This document shows, one piece after another, positions 44,989 through 54,950 of a stretch of DNA of 64,000 bases. Position 1 is the stretch's first letter. The number at the start of each line of letters is the position of its first letter. Source of the DNA: Bifidobacterium sp. ESL0784 (GTDB lineage: Bacteria; Actinomycetota; Actinomycetes; Actinomycetales; Bifidobacteriaceae); contig NZ_JAQTHV010000003.1 of the NCBI RefSeq assembly GCF_029433295.1, forward strand, positions 454,491 to 518,490, in the 5' to 3' direction. Made by a program: the position numbers and the translations under genes. A model generated the notes under the pieces. The model was not told the origin of the DNA and did not search any database. It worked only from the letters and a program-made list of their open reading frames with translations.

Positions 44989-47900
44989 TCAGGATTTTCC
45001 GGGCCCAGACTCGGACTCCGGAGGCGGCCCGACTACTATCTTCCCCTCCTCGTTGTAATGGACCTCTATCAGGCCCTTATTGGTATCTTCTTTCGAGAAA
45101 TCTGCGACCAAATCATGAATGGAATCATATTCACGACCCGACATTTTCTCGCAGTTTTTATCAACCATATCAGCGACCGTATTCAGCTGATCTTCTGGCG
45201 TCACCTTGTCTGTTCCTAGTCTTGATAAATCTTCACCTGTATATCCTCCCTCATGTGGATCCTTGGGAACAATGACCTGTTCAGCTCCACCCGGATCACC
45301 GAAAGCTGGAGCCGCTTGTCCACGCAACGCTTTGAACTCATTGACCACAACGTAAAGATGACGGCTGCTTCTCTTGCTCCAAGGAGCAACGCTCCGCTCG
45401 TCGAGAGGCGCACCTTGATGGGCCGGATCATCCACTGTTGCCAGATATCCTCCGTCTTCCCCGCCAATTCGATCAAGCAGTTGTCCTCTTTCCATTACCT
45501 GTGTTTCGAGTTTCTCGCCCTTTCCGAGTTCGAAGCCCGCCTGACGTGGGTAATGGGCCTCCCCGGTGACTGGATCGATCCAATGCTGCTCCTTGATAGG
45601 ATTACCATCAGGATCTCGCAGGATACTGCCATCAGCGTCAAGCTTGTAAGGCGCAGCCGGATCCTTTGGGTCAATCACCGAGTTGTACTGATACTCATAC
45701 TTTTGATACTGCTCACCAGACGGTGGCTTATTCCACCATGCCATGCGTCTGGCATCCGCTTCGCTGGCACCCGCATCCCGCAAATCGGCATAATTATCCT
45801 GATGCCATGGCCTGTTCTCACCACTCGGATCCTGCAAAAGCGTGCCGCAGGAGTCGACGGGATGCCCATCGACCACCTTCACAAACGTATCAGCCGCTGC
45901 CACATGGCCGGCAGCTTGCGAAGAGGACGAACCACCTTCATCCTGACTGCCCGTTGCCGCCCAATCCTTACTGACGTTGTGATGAGAGGAATCTGCTGCC
46001 CCATCAATGATGCCATCATGCTCAGGTTGTTTGATACCATTCGCGTTGGTATTAGGTTTAGCGTCTTCGGCAACATCGCCCGCCTGGGTATTATCCTTAC
46101 GCGTGTCATGAGAATCCGAAACCCCATGATGAACACCACCAGAGTTCTTACTTTCTCCGGACTTATTCGCATCCCCTTCGGAACCAATAGCAGACTTGGA
46201 CTCCGTCTTCTCTGCAGAATGTGAGGATTTGTCCGATCTAGCCGACCTGTTCTCTTTACTGTATTCGGTATCCTTTGCTGCGCTATCTGCCTGATTGGAC
46301 TTTATCGCATCGTCACCCTTTGCAACGCTATCCTCCTTGTCGGACTTTACTGTACCATCATCCTTCACGGAGGCATCGGCCGTGTGCGCATTGCCTTTCT
46401 CTGAACCATCGGCATGCTCCACCTTGTCATTCACATCTGCCTTGGTGTTGCCGCTGACGTCACCATTCGGTCTATTAGCACCGGCATTGGCAGCATCGGA
46501 CCCGTTGGCATCCGTGGGTTTCACGTCATCGGGCTGGCCCATACCGCCATTCTTGACACCGTTGTCGTCAGTAGTAGGGTGCAGATCTGCTTGCGCACCA
46601 CCATCGGCCAATTTGTTTGCAGTCTCATGGACAACACCGCCCTGGCCAACGGAAGCGGGACTCTTGGATTCAGAACCTTGTCTCGGTATGCTCCCTTCGT
46701 TGCTGGACTGTCCTGTGTCATGGGAAGATACGGCATTGTTGCGGGAATCCCCTACATTCGTCTGTCCTTGCTCTGGTCGGGCAGGATGCTCTGAAGATCT
46801 GTTGCTCGAAACAGGGGAAGCTGCATTATCACGATTCAATTTTCCATTATTATTCGATTTGTTCGTGGCATCTGTATTCCTTGATTCATCGGACTTATCA
46901 ATTTTATCAAACTGAGATCGATCTGACTGAACGGCGCCGTTCCGAGATCCATTGCCGCCAACCGATGAATGCTTGCTCTCAGCTGATTCGGTACGTCGCT
47001 CATCTTTCGCCGTATCCGTCGGATCAGTCTGTCCGAAATGCTCAGTCCTCAACTGAGAATCAGATGAGGAACTATGCATCGCCTCACCCGTAGAATTCTT
47101 GGCCCTTTCTTGCCCTGCACTATCCCTATGAGCAGGAGCATCATGAGAAAATACAGTATCTTGATGTCCCGTACCTTTAATGGCAAAATTCTTTGCTGCG
47201 TCTTGATGAGAATACGCAGGAAGAAAAACGGCATCAAAAGCCCAATCTCGAATCTCATGCAAATCCTTACCGATTTGGTACGCCTTGATATCGGCTTCCG
47301 TTCCACGCACCGGACGGTCAGGGTCAACCCAAGCATGTTTGCCTTTGGATCCTTCCAAATCTTCGGTCGTATGATGGAACGTATCTTCATGGGGACCTTT
47401 CATGCCCTTCATACTGCCCTTCAGCCCAATTGCATTTTGGAATGCTGCGGATTCATACTGACTCGCTCCGAATTTTTCGAAGATCGCATCACTGGCCTCA
47501 CCAAACAGTTTGCCTCCTGCATATCCCGCACCCTGCTCAAGCGCAACCCGCCCAAGGGCGAGGGCTTTGCCTCCAACAGTCGTACTCGCTCGGGCAAGAT
47601 TGACAGCGCCACCTACTGGAGCAATAGCACAATCAACGGTATGGACCCAGAACGAAGCCGTATCATACGCCTTCTGATTGCCACCCATCAACCAGTCACG
47701 CACCGGGTTAATAACTTTAGTCGTCGCATCTCCTTTCGCACCGTAATACCATTTGCCAGCGCCCTCCGCCATTTCCGAAGCATCGAAAGCGCCTGCTAGC
47801 AAAGCACCCCCTACTGCGAGAACCACGGGAACGCCAGCACCACACGTCAGTACACACACGGCAACCGTGCCGACCAAAGCAAGTCCTCCCGCAATCAACT

Positions 47901-48681
47901 GCCATACACCATCTTTTTTCCGCTGTTCAGCCTCGGCAATCTTCTGACGAATCTCATCATTCTTTTCGACCGACTTCAATGCCGCCTGTATCACGGATTC
48001 GCTTTGAGAAACAACATCCACAGCAGAGCCAAGAGAACCGATAAGAGCCTGATATGCAGGCGACTCAAAAACGGAGCCGGGCACATATCCCACTCCTCCC
48101 GTGGGATGCGCGCCTTGCCCATCCAAGAACGACGATAATGACGACGCAAGATCACCGATACGTTTGGCGTTTTGCATGCTGTTCTGCTCATGCGCAGATA
48201 CCTTATTATTTGTATCGTCCGCATTGGCCTGAGTCGTAGCCAACGAGTTATCCAAAGACGCCATCGACGGATTTGCAATCGAAATGATGTCCCTGATGGA
48301 TGAAATCTGCGCCGCCAAAGAACCGGAAGCAGACTCGACCCCACCTTTGAAACTAGCCATTTGGCTACTGGCCGCTGACAAAGAGGCATCAGTGAGATGG
48401 AATGTCGCAGAACCATCAATGCCTGTATAACCCTGTTTATACTGTGATGCAATTGCCAAAGCCTCTGCAGCCAACGTCAGCAACGATTGGGAGGCAGCAC
48501 CATGAACCTCAGAAAAATAGGCCTTTACGCTAGTAGCCAAGGCACCTGAAAAACCTTGGTTACCAGACAAGTTATCTATAGCGCTGGAGAGATTCTTCAT
48601 AGCCTTCTCCAGATCATCCTCATACTTCGCGACGCTTTTCACCAAGGAATCGACATCTTTTGCGCTTACATTGAAGCTCAT
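44989..48681 (-). CDS. LXG-type T7SS toxin with C-terminal TNT-like NADase domain
   Basis: 1230 residues. Residues 1-190 resemble the LXG domain: AYFSEVHGAASQSLLTLAAEAL, then helices. Residues 259-299 are hydrophobic. From about 510 to 940 the protein is a hydrophilic, Asp/Ser/Asn/Gly/Lys-rich linker. At 1043-1155 comes a domain with HYPRQAGF, LLDRIGG..GGYLA, SRHLYVVV and APAFGDPGGAEQ, the pattern of the tuberculosis necrotizing toxin, an NAD+ glycohydrolase. The His and Gln important there match H1108 and Q1135. A 70-residue tail follows. Two putative immunity genes come next. Confidence 0.8.
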   Translation of the reverse strand: MSFNVSAKDVDSLVKSVAKYEDDLEKAMKNLSSAIDNLSGNQGFSGALATSVKAYFSEVHGAASQSLLTLAAEALAIASQYKQGYTGIDGSATFHLTDASLSAASSQMASFKGGVESASGSLAAQISSIRDIISIANPSMASLDNSLATTQANADDTNNKVSAHEQNSMQNAKRIGDLASSLSSFLDGQGAHPTGGVGYVPGSVFESPAYQALIGSLGSAVDVVSQSESVIQAALKSVEKNDEIRQKIAEAEQRKKDGVWQLIAGGLALVGTVAVCVLTCGAGVPVVLAVGGALLAGAFDASEMAEGAGKWYYGAKGDATTKVINPVRDWLMGGNQKAYDTASFWVHTVDCAIAPVGGAVNLARASTTVGGKALALGRVALEQGAGYAGGKLFGEASDAIFEKFGASQYESAAFQNAIGLKGSMKGMKGPHEDTFHHTTEDLEGSKGKHAWVDPDRPVRGTEADIKAYQIGKDLHEIRDWAFDAVFLPAYSHQDAAKNFAIKGTGHQDTVFSHDAPAHRDSAGQERAKNSTGEAMHSSSSDSQLRTEHFGQTDPTDTAKDERRTESAESKHSSVGGNGSRNGAVQSDRSQFDKIDKSDESRNTDATNKSNNNGKLNRDNAASPVSSNRSSEHPARPEQGQTNVGDSRNNAVSSHDTGQSSNEGSIPRQGSESKSPASVGQGGVVHETANKLADGGAQADLHPTTDDNGVKNGGMGQPDDVKPTDANGSDAANAGANRPNGDVSGNTKADVNDKVEHADGSEKGNAHTADASVKDDGTVKSDKEDSVAKGDDAIKSNQADSAAKDTEYSKENRSARSDKSSHSAEKTESKSAIGSEGDANKSGESKNSGGVHHGVSDSHDTRKDNTQAGDVAEDAKPNTNANGIKQPEHDGIIDGAADSSHHNVSKDWAATGSQDEGGSSSSQAAGHVAAADTFVKVVDGHPVDSCGTLLQDPSGENRPWHQDNYADLRDAGASEADARRMAWWNKPPSGEQYQKYEYQYNSVIDPKDPAAPYKLDADGSILRDPDGNPIKEQHWIDPVTGEAHYPRQAGFELGKGEKLETQVMERGQLLDRIGGEDGGYLATVDDPAHQGAPLDERSVAPWSKRSSRHLYVVVNEFKALRGQAAPAFGDPGGAEQVIVPKDPHEGGYTGEDLSRLGTDKVTPEDQLNTVADMVDKNCEKMSGREYDSIHDLVADFSKEDTNKGLIEVHYNEEGKIVVGPPPESESGPGKS

Positions 48682-49151
48682 GACCTAACCTCCACGAAAT
48701 CAAGAAAATGCAACACGGAATCGATGCACATCGCACCCACAAACAGCATCACAAAACACACCGCGATATAATCGCTGCCCGAACGCAGCACCACGTCCAT
48801 CACCGCAACGAGAACCAACAGCACAAGCCCCACACGGCACGACCAGCGAACAACCTCGCGCCAAGCACGCGAACGCACACCCACGAACACCAAAGTCACC
48901 GCACCCGCCACTAGACATACCAGAGCCACCACGCCCAACGACACCAGCTCCACCATCCTGAACATAGACGAACCAGCAAGCACCGATACAGTCCCCAAGA
49001 AAACAGCCATGCATACATTCAGCACACCCATCGCTATCAGACAGCCCTTGGCGCGTGACGGCACCACCGGCACCACATTCCGTTTCCGATACATCGGACG
49101 CCGACCATCACGACGCTCTTCGCCTTGCTCTTCATGATTCTGATTGACCAT
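48678..49151 (-). CDS. Small hypothetical membrane protein next to toxin
   Basis: 157 residues with four hydrophobic spans after a basic N-terminus (MYRKRNVVPVVPSRAKG). Stop and toxin start overlap by four bases (ATGA), so the pair is translationally coupled; it may act in toxin insertion or export. The gene upstream is two bases away. No family was recognised; it is not clearly EssA-like. G/T-rich coding strand. Confidence 0.65.
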   Translation of the reverse strand: MVNQNHEEQGEERRDGRRPMYRKRNVVPVVPSRAKGCLIAMGVLNVCMAVFLGTVSVLAGSSMFRMVELVSLGVVALVCLVAGAVTLVFVGVRSRAWREVVRWSCRVGLVLLVLVAVMDVVLRSGSDYIAVCFVMLFVGAMCIDSVLHFLDFVEVRS

Positions 49152-49153
49152 CT

Positions 49154-49426
49154 CTATCTCCCTGCGAAGGAAGCGCTCACGGCTTCATCGCTATCCTGCA
49201 GCTGCTTTACCGCAGACTTCAAAACCTTGACATCAGCCGCCAGCAAGGCCCCATACTTCTTGCACACGTCGTTAACGTCCTTAAGCTGGCGTTTGAATTC
49301 GTTATAGCCATCGGCTGAACTTCCTCCCTCGAAAGGACTGAACTTATCAGGAAGCTTCACCACGACACCATTCAACGAACTCTCAATATCGGACAGCGAT
49401 TCGTCATTCGCCTTGATTTCACCCAT
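49154..49426 (-). CDS. WXG100-superfamily-like small protein
   Basis: 90 residues. ESLSDIESSLNGVV, then EFKRQLKDVNDVCKKYGALLAADVKVLKSAVKQLQDSDEAVS gives two helices split by a G-rich turn (PFEGGSSADGYN), similar to the small helical partners (for example YwqI or TIGR04197-type) encoded with LXG toxins. It could dimerise with the LXG domain to carry it to EssC. Start and stop are each two bases from neighbours, so it is coupled with DUF4176 and the membrane protein. Confidence 0.65.
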   Translation of the reverse strand: MGEIKANDESLSDIESSLNGVVVKLPDKFSPFEGGSSADGYNEFKRQLKDVNDVCKKYGALLAADVKVLKSAVKQLQDSDEAVSASFAGR

Positions 49427-49428
49427 GA

Positions 49429-49797
49429 TCAGACCTCCTGGTTTACGTCGACTGCAGACCTACCGGTTCCATCCGACTGCTCGGCATCTTGTACATCTTC
49501 CGGCGGGTTGCCGCGCGGCAAATCTATTTGGGCAATCGCGTCATTCGTCTTCTTCACGTATTCCCTGTCTTCCTCGTCGGAGAAACCCCGGCGGACAACC
49601 TCGACGATGCCCTCACGATTGAAATACGCCATGCGGTCGCCGACCAGCCCCTCAGGCCACAGGCAGCCGCCATAATCGAAATAACGCGGTCCGTCCGGGA
49701 AACCTACCTGCTCGCCCCGGGCGATCACCATCATCCGGCCGTCGATGCCCTTCACCCTGCACACCGAACCCAACGGCAAGAAATCCACACGCTCCAT
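49429..49797 (-). CDS. DUF4176 family protein
   Basis: 122 residues. FLPLGSVCRVKG, RMMVIARGEQVG, YFDYGGCLWPEGL and YFNREGIVEVVRRGFSDEE fit the DUF4176 pattern, found almost only next to LXG/T7SSb loci in Firmicutes. Its function is unknown. The C-terminal 30 residues are acidic and disordered. It follows essC with 30 bases between and leads the toxin-partner genes. Confidence 0.75.
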   Translation of the reverse strand: MERVDFLPLGSVCRVKGIDGRMMVIARGEQVGFPDGPRYFDYGGCLWPEGLVGDRMAYFNREGIVEVVRRGFSDEEDREYVKKTNDAIAQIDLPRGNPPEDVQDAEQSDGTGRSAVDVNQEV

Positions 49798-49827
49798 AAC
49801 AACCGCTCCTTTTGTTAGTTCCTTCGT

Positions 49828-52800
49828 TTACTCGTCTCCACAAGCCAGAAGATTTACCTTCCTCGGCCCGCCATCCAGCACGACATAGCCCCACGGGGCC
49901 TTAACCTTCGGATCGACCCGTTCGCCGACACCATAGGTATGCTGCACACAGTTCTGTCCGTCAAGCCCGGCGCCGACCCACACGCCGTTCGACGACGAGG
50001 AATGAGCCGTGAACCACGAATCTGAGCCGTACATCGCATCATTCGGCGTATCGAACAGGACCACAGCGGCTCCCTTGCCATCAAGGGAAGTCAAGAAATC
50101 CGTTACCTTGGCTGTCTTGTCCGGCAAACCACGCAATAATAGACCCGACATTCCCGAAACAAACACCATTTTCATTGGCGACCGGTCAGAACTATCGCCC
50201 AACGCGCACAGGTAATCGAGCGCCGCACCGTCATCCTGCGTCTCGAACGAGCAACATCCGGGCAGATCGGCAAATTTCTTGCCAACATCCAACAACGCCA
50301 GATCACACTTCGGATTGGCAGACATAAAGCGCAACAACGCCCTGACGAAAGCAAGACCATCAGCTGTTCGGTTGAACACAACACGCTCGATTGGACGTTC
50401 ACGGAAATCAAAGCCCGCGAGCGTCAAATCGCCCTCATACACGCCAAACGGGAAATCGACATCCTCGCCGCAATGCCCCGCTAAATACCCGGCATCCACT
50501 CTCTCAGGCATAACAGGAACTCCAACAGCGCTTCCGGAAACCTCCCCTGCCATGCCGGCGCAAGCGCGCTCCACATAGCCGTACTCGTCACCACCGCGAC
50601 CCAGCACCTGCGCCCCTTGGAACAGGTACGTCACCTCGCCAAGACGAACCAGCCCCTGGCCGAAGCGGGAAGGGGCAACCACGCCTCGCATCGAGCCCAG
50701 AACCTCCATATACCCGTCCGGATCATCCAACGCGAATACCAGACGGCTCTTCAGATTCGACCTCAGCCGCCCACGAATCTCATTCGCCGTTCCTGCCACC
50801 ACGATCAATGTCATTCCCACGCGCGGCATGTCCCTCGACAGACGCACCAGCCGGTCCATCAGCGTCTGCTCATACAGCTCTGTGAACGCCGCCACACCAT
50901 TAAGCACGAACACCACCGAGGGCATGTCATCATGTTCCAAAACATACCGGTCGAATGAACCACCATATGGGGCCAGCCGCCCACGACGTTCAGTGACCAT
51001 CGACTCCAACATGTCGAACAGCCGTAGCACCTTCTCGTCCTCACCATTGACCACCACATCACCTACCTGCGGAGCTCTGCGCAAGGCGCCCAACGCCTCG
51101 GAACCAAGGTCAAGAACGTAAATATTGCAATGCGATGCGTCATGTGTCTTCACCAAGTCGAACAGCATCGCGAGCAGCACCTGTTCTATTCCGGAATCCA
51201 CACCGCCATACATCACAAGGTTTCCGCCTGCTGTCAACGGCTGCGAAAGCACGCGTTGCTCCTGATGCTCCGGATCGTCCAAAACACCGACAATTGGTTC
51301 CAAAATGTAATCAGAACCATCATGTTTTTCATCCTGCTCAGAATTTTCCGAAGCATGCCTGCCGATCCCAGTGTCATGCGTACTTTCCAAATCCTCAACT
51401 TTAACCAAAGCAGGAATGGGGTCAAGCCATAGCTGTCGCGCTTTGAGCCCTTCTGAACGCGCAACGTCACAAATATGCCCAAGCACTGCCACGAGTTCTG
51501 GCGTACTCGACTCGGCAAAAGCAGACCTTGATGCAGGATGCGCCGATGAAAGTTTCCGACCGGTATCCCCTATAAGCACTACAGCATCGTCCACTGGCTC
51601 CTCGTATTGTTCGGAAGAACGGTAAGGGCCACCCGAATATGCCGCTTGTCCCTCAGCGAAGAGCTCGTTGTAGCCTACAAGCAAGTAGAATCTTCCGGCC
51701 TGTGTCAATTCCGCCGCGTCTGGCCGCTGAATCATCTCTTTGGAATCAGCAGCATCAGAAACCTTCAAACTCACCTTGAACTTGGAATTGCTCCAAATCT
51801 GATCATTGACCACGCCACTTGGCTTCTGCGTCGCCAACACCAGATGCACACCCAGTGAACGACCGATACGAGCAGCCGAAACCAACTCGTCCAGAAATTC
51901 AGGTTCCTGCTGCTTCAACTCAGCGAACTCATCTGCCACAATGAACAGATGTGGGCAAGGCTCTTTAACTTTCCCCTCGTGATACATGCGAAGATAATCA
52001 TAAATGTCAACATTGTCCCCACCGGCGGCCTCACGAGCTTCATTAAACAAAGCCTGGCGCCGCTTCAATTCACTTTGTATTGACACCATGCTGCGAGTGA
52101 CAGCGGCACCATCGAGATTGGTGATGGTCCCTGCAAGATGAGGCAAACGATAACGATTGTTATCAAAAGCACCGGCCAAACCGCCGCCTTTATAATCAAT
52201 CAATACGAACGCCGCTTCTTCAGGCGAGTATTGCACACACATCGACAGAATCCACGTAATAATGAACTCTGATTTTCCAGAACCGGTTGTGCCCGCAATC
52301 AAGCCATGCGGACCATGGAATTTTTCGTGGAGATTCAGATAGAAAGGTTCACCTTGCGGGTCCAACCCAATTCGTGCAGCCAACGTTTCAGAGGCCCTAG
52401 CCTCCTGCCAACGCTTCCGAACGTTTAGCTGCTCAACGTTACCTACCTTGTACATATCCATAAACCCGAGCGAATCGGGCAACGCCATATGAGACTCGGC
52501 AATATCCAAACGTGTTGAAGCCAACGCATGCGACAATTTCAGACATCCATCCGCTCCCATGGCTATGTCAGGAATGAATTTCACACCTGTACCAGTGCTG
52601 TCTGCGACGTTGGAGATAACACCTTCACTCTCTGAAAGCTCGATAATCGAAGTACACTGCTTTGGCAAATCCTTGCGTTCGGCGGACATGCACACCAACG
52701 TAAATCCGGGTGAAGGGTGGCGAGCCAAGTCATCGATGAACTCACTTTTCTCCATCAATTTCTTTGAAGTGCATAATACTACATAACAAGGTAACGGAAT

Positions 52801-54426
52801 CGCCTTGTCTTCCTTCTTTTCTTCCCGACGTTGCTGTGCCACCTTTCCCAGCTCAAGAGAAAGTTCACTGGCCTCTTCCATTGAAGTTGCAAAATAACGA
52901 GCGCTTTTATCGTTCGAGAAGATATGGGGAAGCGCCTGTGCCCACGCCCATTGCTCGCGTTCATCGGGATTACAAATCAATACCAGCTTAACGTCCTCGT
53001 AAGAGTGCAAAGCCGCCAGCTGCGACACAAGACCAAAAAGAAACTGTTGTGCTGAAACCCCGCTGCCGCAAATGCCTATAACCGCGTTCTTTCGCAACTC
53101 GACCGAAACAGGCACTTCAGTGATATCTGTAGGCTCCTTCGCCAACTTGTAGACAACTTCAGAAAGGTCATCTTTTTCGATGGAGAAATGCTCGTCAGGA
53201 TATTTGATTTCCGCGGCAAGTGGAAGCGTACCCACGCCAAGTCTCAGTTCAAGGAAATCGTCATGGGCAGGAGTCCGATCCATCATGCGAGGATCATGTC
53301 TAAGCGCCCGATTGACACATTCCTGCACCGAGATCCGATTCTCATGGAGAATTGCCTTCTGCGTCGCTGCCTCGTTCGCAATTTGTGCACGTACTTGATC
53401 GAGATATTCGGCATATCGTTGTCTACGCTTTTTCTCATCACCGGCAATTTGTTTGTTTTCCATATGCCGATTGATAATCGGCCATAAGATGCTGCCCGCA
53501 ATCATGGAAACCGCCATTACCAACATGGGAATCGCGGTGAGTATCGATCCATTGGATTGCTGCATCCTCATAGCCATCACCGACCCGGAAACCAACGCTC
53601 CAAGCACCATGACCATCGAAGGTCCTATCTTGCTTGCAATGGAGGTCTTATCCGGTTTCTGCGCTGCAGGAGGGGCGTCAACGGTAAGTTTAAAAGGTTT
53701 GATATCACGTTTAAAACGCGGTGCAGGATAAAAATAATCTGCATCTTCGGTATCTTGCGACGGCTCCTCGCCATTGTCGGTATTCTGCTGAGGCGGTTCC
53801 CAATAGGCGGCAAGTGCAGGATTATTCTGTACTTTCAACGCATCAGGATGATTGTAGCTTAAAAACTTGAAACCAACAGTGATGATCAATCCCAGTATTT
53901 CTATGACATCCCCGGGATTCAATATTGCAGGGGAATTTGCCGGCACCCTTGCACCATTGACATAAGTGCCGTTCGCCGAATTCAAATCCGTAAGAACGAA
54001 CTGGTTCTTCACAAATCTTATGCTCGCATGCTTAGTGGATACATATGGAGATTCATAAGCAAAGCTGCACTCCGGCGCTCTGCCGATAGTCACTGTTGTC
54101 TCCGCAACAAAGCCCGTAATGGTAAACGTCTTGTCATTTTCCGTGGCGTTACGAGCAATCACCGAAACCGGCATTGAGCCATCATCTATCGCATACGCGG
54201 AAGACTTCGAAGCTAGCAATACAGCAGTATCTGTCTGTCGTCCGGCGGAATCCACCATCCGACTCCCTTTTCTGGGCGACAACACCCATGAGCCATCGTG
54301 TGCCTCTACCCGGGCAACACGTTGCTCGCCATTTCGCAAGGGCACAGTTATCCATTGCATTCCCGATGCCTTATCAGCCAAGGTCAATGTATGAATCCTG
54401 TTATCTGCAAGAACAGTGAGCAGCAT
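49828..54426 (-). CDS. essC: EssC/YukB-type T7SS ATPase (FtsK/SpoIIIE, FHA domains)
   Basis: 1532 residues. The N-terminus holds two FHA-type regions; the second has IGR (114-116), His133 and NSANGTYVNG (149-158). Two spans at 268-288 and 295-317 are the membrane part. Three FtsK/SpoIIIE ATPase units follow. The first has Walker A GTTGSGKS (712-719) and Walker B VLIDYKGGG. The second has only YGGVDSGIEQ and the third no Walker A, so only the first looks canonical. EssC pulls WXG and LXG substrates through the membrane. The last third is more GC-rich than the rest (by eye). Confidence 0.92.
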   Translation of the reverse strand: MLLTVLADNRIHTLTLADKASGMQWITVPLRNGEQRVARVEAHDGSWVLSPRKGSRMVDSAGRQTDTAVLLASKSSAYAIDDGSMPVSVIARNATENDKTFTITGFVAETTVTIGRAPECSFAYESPYVSTKHASIRFVKNQFVLTDLNSANGTYVNGARVPANSPAILNPGDVIEILGLIITVGFKFLSYNHPDALKVQNNPALAAYWEPPQQNTDNGEEPSQDTEDADYFYPAPRFKRDIKPFKLTVDAPPAAQKPDKTSIASKIGPSMVMVLGALVSGSVMAMRMQQSNGSILTAIPMLVMAVSMIAGSILWPIINRHMENKQIAGDEKKRRQRYAEYLDQVRAQIANEAATQKAILHENRISVQECVNRALRHDPRMMDRTPAHDDFLELRLGVGTLPLAAEIKYPDEHFSIEKDDLSEVVYKLAKEPTDITEVPVSVELRKNAVIGICGSGVSAQQFLFGLVSQLAALHSYEDVKLVLICNPDEREQWAWAQALPHIFSNDKSARYFATSMEEASELSLELGKVAQQRREEKKEDKAIPLPCYVVLCTSKKLMEKSEFIDDLARHPSPGFTLVCMSAERKDLPKQCTSIIELSESEGVISNVADSTGTGVKFIPDIAMGADGCLKLSHALASTRLDIAESHMALPDSLGFMDMYKVGNVEQLNVRKRWQEARASETLAARIGLDPQGEPFYLNLHEKFHGPHGLIAGTTGSGKSEFIITWILSMCVQYSPEEAAFVLIDYKGGGLAGAFDNNRYRLPHLAGTITNLDGAAVTRSMVSIQSELKRRQALFNEAREAAGGDNVDIYDYLRMYHEGKVKEPCPHLFIVADEFAELKQQEPEFLDELVSAARIGRSLGVHLVLATQKPSGVVNDQIWSNSKFKVSLKVSDAADSKEMIQRPDAAELTQAGRFYLLVGYNELFAEGQAAYSGGPYRSSEQYEEPVDDAVVLIGDTGRKLSSAHPASRSAFAESSTPELVAVLGHICDVARSEGLKARQLWLDPIPALVKVEDLESTHDTGIGRHASENSEQDEKHDGSDYILEPIVGVLDDPEHQEQRVLSQPLTAGGNLVMYGGVDSGIEQVLLAMLFDLVKTHDASHCNIYVLDLGSEALGALRRAPQVGDVVVNGEDEKVLRLFDMLESMVTERRGRLAPYGGSFDRYVLEHDDMPSVVFVLNGVAAFTELYEQTLMDRLVRLSRDMPRVGMTLIVVAGTANEIRGRLRSNLKSRLVFALDDPDGYMEVLGSMRGVVAPSRFGQGLVRLGEVTYLFQGAQVLGRGGDEYGYVERACAGMAGEVSGSAVGVPVMPERVDAGYLAGHCGEDVDFPFGVYEGDLTLAGFDFRERPIERVVFNRTADGLAFVRALLRFMSANPKCDLALLDVGKKFADLPGCCSFETQDDGAALDYLCALGDSSDRSPMKMVFVSGMSGLLLRGLPDKTAKVTDFLTSLDGKGAAVVLFDTPNDAMYGSDSWFTAHSSSSNGVWVGAGLDGQNCVQHTYGVGERVDPKVKAPWGYVVLDGGPRKVNLLACGDE

Positions 54427-54459
54427 GTCAATCTCCGAAAATAGTCGCGATACGTATCA

Positions 54460-54492
54460 ATGCTTGGGGAAGCAAAATACTTCCCCAAGCAT
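54460..54492. promoter_or_regulatory. 13-bp perfect stem-loop between esxA and essC
   Basis: ATGCTTGGGGAAG (54460-54472) and CTTCCCCAAGCAT (54480-54492) form a hairpin with a seven-base loop, 14 bases past the esxA stop and 33 before the essC start. There is no T-run, so it may be a partial terminator or an mRNA stabiliser that gives more WXG100 protein than EssC. Confidence 0.65.
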
Positions 54493-54506
54493 GCTTTTGA
54501 AAACTT

Positions 54507-54800
54507 TCAGCCGCGGAATCCGTTGGCGATGGCGTTATCGGTATCGCTCAAAGTATTAGCCGTCTTATCAAGAGCAGCAGCAATTTCATTAATGAGGTCA
54601 CGGGCCTGAATAAAGCCGGGCTTCAACTGCTGATAACGGTCATTATATGACCTACTCGCAGCGCCTTCCCATTCGCCCATCAATGTATGGAGCAGAGTAT
54701 CCATATTATGGATTACATTGTTGACGTTGTCAGCTTCTTTACGATAATTACCGGCCTGAGCATGCATATCTTCCGGCGTAATTCGAATCTGTCCTGCCAT
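54507..54800 (-). CDS. esxA: WXG100 family secreted protein (EsxA-like)
   Basis: 97 residues. Two helices are split by the WEG turn (GEWEGAASRSY); the N-terminus is AGQIRITPEDM and the C-terminus NAIANGFRG. This is the signature substrate of T7SS, secreted through EssC. I chose the ATG at 54800 because AAGGAAAGG precedes it; the frame opens at 54911. It lies directly before essC. Confidence 0.9.
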   Translation of the reverse strand: MAGQIRITPEDMHAQAGNYRKEADNVNNVIHNMDTLLHTLMGEWEGAASRSYNDRYQQLKPGFIQARDLINEIAAALDKTANTLSDTDNAIANGFRG

Positions 54801-54950
54801 TTTAATTTCCTTTCCTTGCCTCCCCCGGTTGGACCGGAAGAGCTTGCGCCGGATTTCGACGCAAAATCTTTGATGGTTATCCTTCCCGGCCGCCATCACC
54901 CCAATAGTCATGAAAGCGAAGCAACGGCAGCCGACGAAGGATGATGCGGC

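Noticed and set aside
54507..54911. Longer WXG100 start at 54911
   Set aside because: The extra 37 residues are not WXG-like, while the ATG at 54800 has a good ribosome site and the normal family length.
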